This document shows positions 12,253-12,707 of a stretch of 12,707 nt of DNA, in pieces (position 1 is the first letter of the stretch; every line of letters begins with the position of its first letter). The notes beneath the pieces were generated by a model. The model was not told the DNA's origin. It worked only from the letters and a program-made list of their open reading frames with translations, and did not search any database. The position numbers were made by a program, and so were the translations under genes. The DNA is taken from contig JAJXTB010000082.1 of assembly GCA_021784205.1 (NCBI GenBank), positions 1 through 12,707 on the forward strand, in the 5' to 3' direction. Origin of the DNA: Actinomycetes bacterium. Lineage in GTDB: Bacteria > Actinomycetota > Acidimicrobiia > Acidimicrobiales > RAAP-2.

Positions 12253-12707
12253 TCAGTGTCGCAACCGCCTTCGCGGTGCGTGGCCGTGTGGCGCGTGCGC
12301 GTGCTCGCGCGCCAGCACCAGTGCCAACGCGACGAAGAGCACACCCGTGATGAGCGTCACCAGCGGTGCGCGTACCTGGCCCGGGAAGAGCCGGATGATG
12401 AGCCACGGCACGTTCACGAGCAGTCCGACGGCGCCGATCACCGACTCCCCGAGTTCGCCCGGACGTGCACCGAGCGCGAGCAGTCCGACGGCCGTCACCA
12501 GTCCCGCGACCGGGGCCCGATCCGGGTACTCGCCGGCGATGATCGCGGCACCGCCCAGCATCGTCAGCGATCCCACCCATCGCGTGAGTCGCTCGGCCCG
12601 CATCGGCATCGTGGCGCCAACGAGCAGGCCGCTCGCGCCGACCAGCCAGACGAGGCCACCCGTGACGAGGCCGGCCCGTTCGGCGAAGTAGCTCAGCGTC
12701 ACCGGCG
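12253..12707 (-). CDS. Polytopic membrane protein, C-terminal part (5' partial)
   Basis: The frame runs off the right edge without a stop. A GTG at 12702 is possible, but the codon before it is also open and there is no visible start signal, so the gene probably begins outside. Numbered from that GTG, the visible ~150 residues hold five hydrophobic helices at about 11-31, 40-57, 63-78, 85-105 and 112-130. The chain ends in a His/Arg-rich cytoplasmic tail (REHAHAPHGHAPRRRLRH). The pattern of short Gly-rich helices ending in VPWLIIRLFPG and RAPLVTLITGVLF is reminiscent of uncharacterised bacterial membrane proteins such as the DUF2157 type, but I cannot assign it. The His-rich tail could bind metal; that is speculation. 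Confidence 0.65.
   Translation of the reverse strand, partial: PVTLSYFAERAGLVTGGLVWLVGASGLLVGATMPMRAERLTRWVGSLTMLGGAAIIAGEYPDRAPVAGLVTAVGLLALGARPGELGESVIGAVGLLVNVPWLIIRLFPGQVRAPLVTLITGVLFVALALVLAREHAHAPHGHAPRRRLRH

Overview
The window is high-GC DNA, and the best fit is an uncultured or little-studied actinobacterium. Signs for this are GTG starts, strong GC bias at third codon positions, long open antisense shadows, secreted proteins with Ala-rich Sec signals, a neocarzinostatin-fold protein, and a TY-Chap (YbjN/T3SS-chaperone-like) protein. The mix of secreted Ig-like, beta-propeller and OmpA-like proteins suggests Acidimicrobiia or a relative. That placement is inference, because no rRNA or other marker gene is present. 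I saw no tRNA, rRNA, CRISPR array, transposase or integrase. || Layout. (1) Positions 1-390, plus strand: the 3' end of a Nudix hydrolase gene with an NrtR-type C-terminal winged helix. Its stop codon overlaps that of the next, convergent gene in a shared CTAG. (2) Positions 387-3082, minus strand: a translationally coupled pair, a diaminobutyrate aminotransferase (EctB/Dat family) followed by an L-2,4-diaminobutyrate decarboxylase (Ddc family). Together they should make 1,3-diaminopropane from aspartate semialdehyde. No ectoine or siderophore synthetase genes lie beside them. (3) Positions 3252-4731, minus: a secreted protein of four tandem neocarzinostatin-fold domains, with a clear terminator hairpin after it and a 22-bp tandem repeat upstream. 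(4) Positions 4910-9355, minus: a two-gene envelope operon. The first gene encodes a secreted Ig-like repeat protein with an 18-proline hinge and an OmpA-like C-terminal domain. The second, 6 bp later, encodes a seven-blade YVTN-type propeller with a PKD domain, an Ig/IPT-like domain and about nine membrane segments. (5) Positions 9356-9895: a 540-bp divergent intergenic region, AT-richer than its surroundings, with a triple 11-bp direct repeat and two EcoRI-centred palindromes. (6) Positions 9896-11092, plus: a patatin-like phospholipase with an intact catalytic dyad. (7) Positions 11181-12125, minus: a TY-Chap domain protein. (8) From 12253 to the right edge, minus: the C-terminal part of a polytopic membrane protein. 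|| How the genes may work together. The central block (3292-9355) looks like a cell-surface module. One secreted protein may bind peptidoglycan through its OmpA-like domain. A membrane protein carries a large extracytoplasmic propeller. A soluble or surface four-domain neocarzinostatin-fold protein could bind ligand or mediate adhesion. The Dat-Ddc pair is an independent polyamine or siderophore-precursor unit. The patatin and TY-Chap genes are convergent and show no clear link to the surface block. The least described elements are the four-domain neocarzinostatin-fold protein outside any visible enediyne cluster, and the OmpA-like/propeller-PKD-membrane operon.
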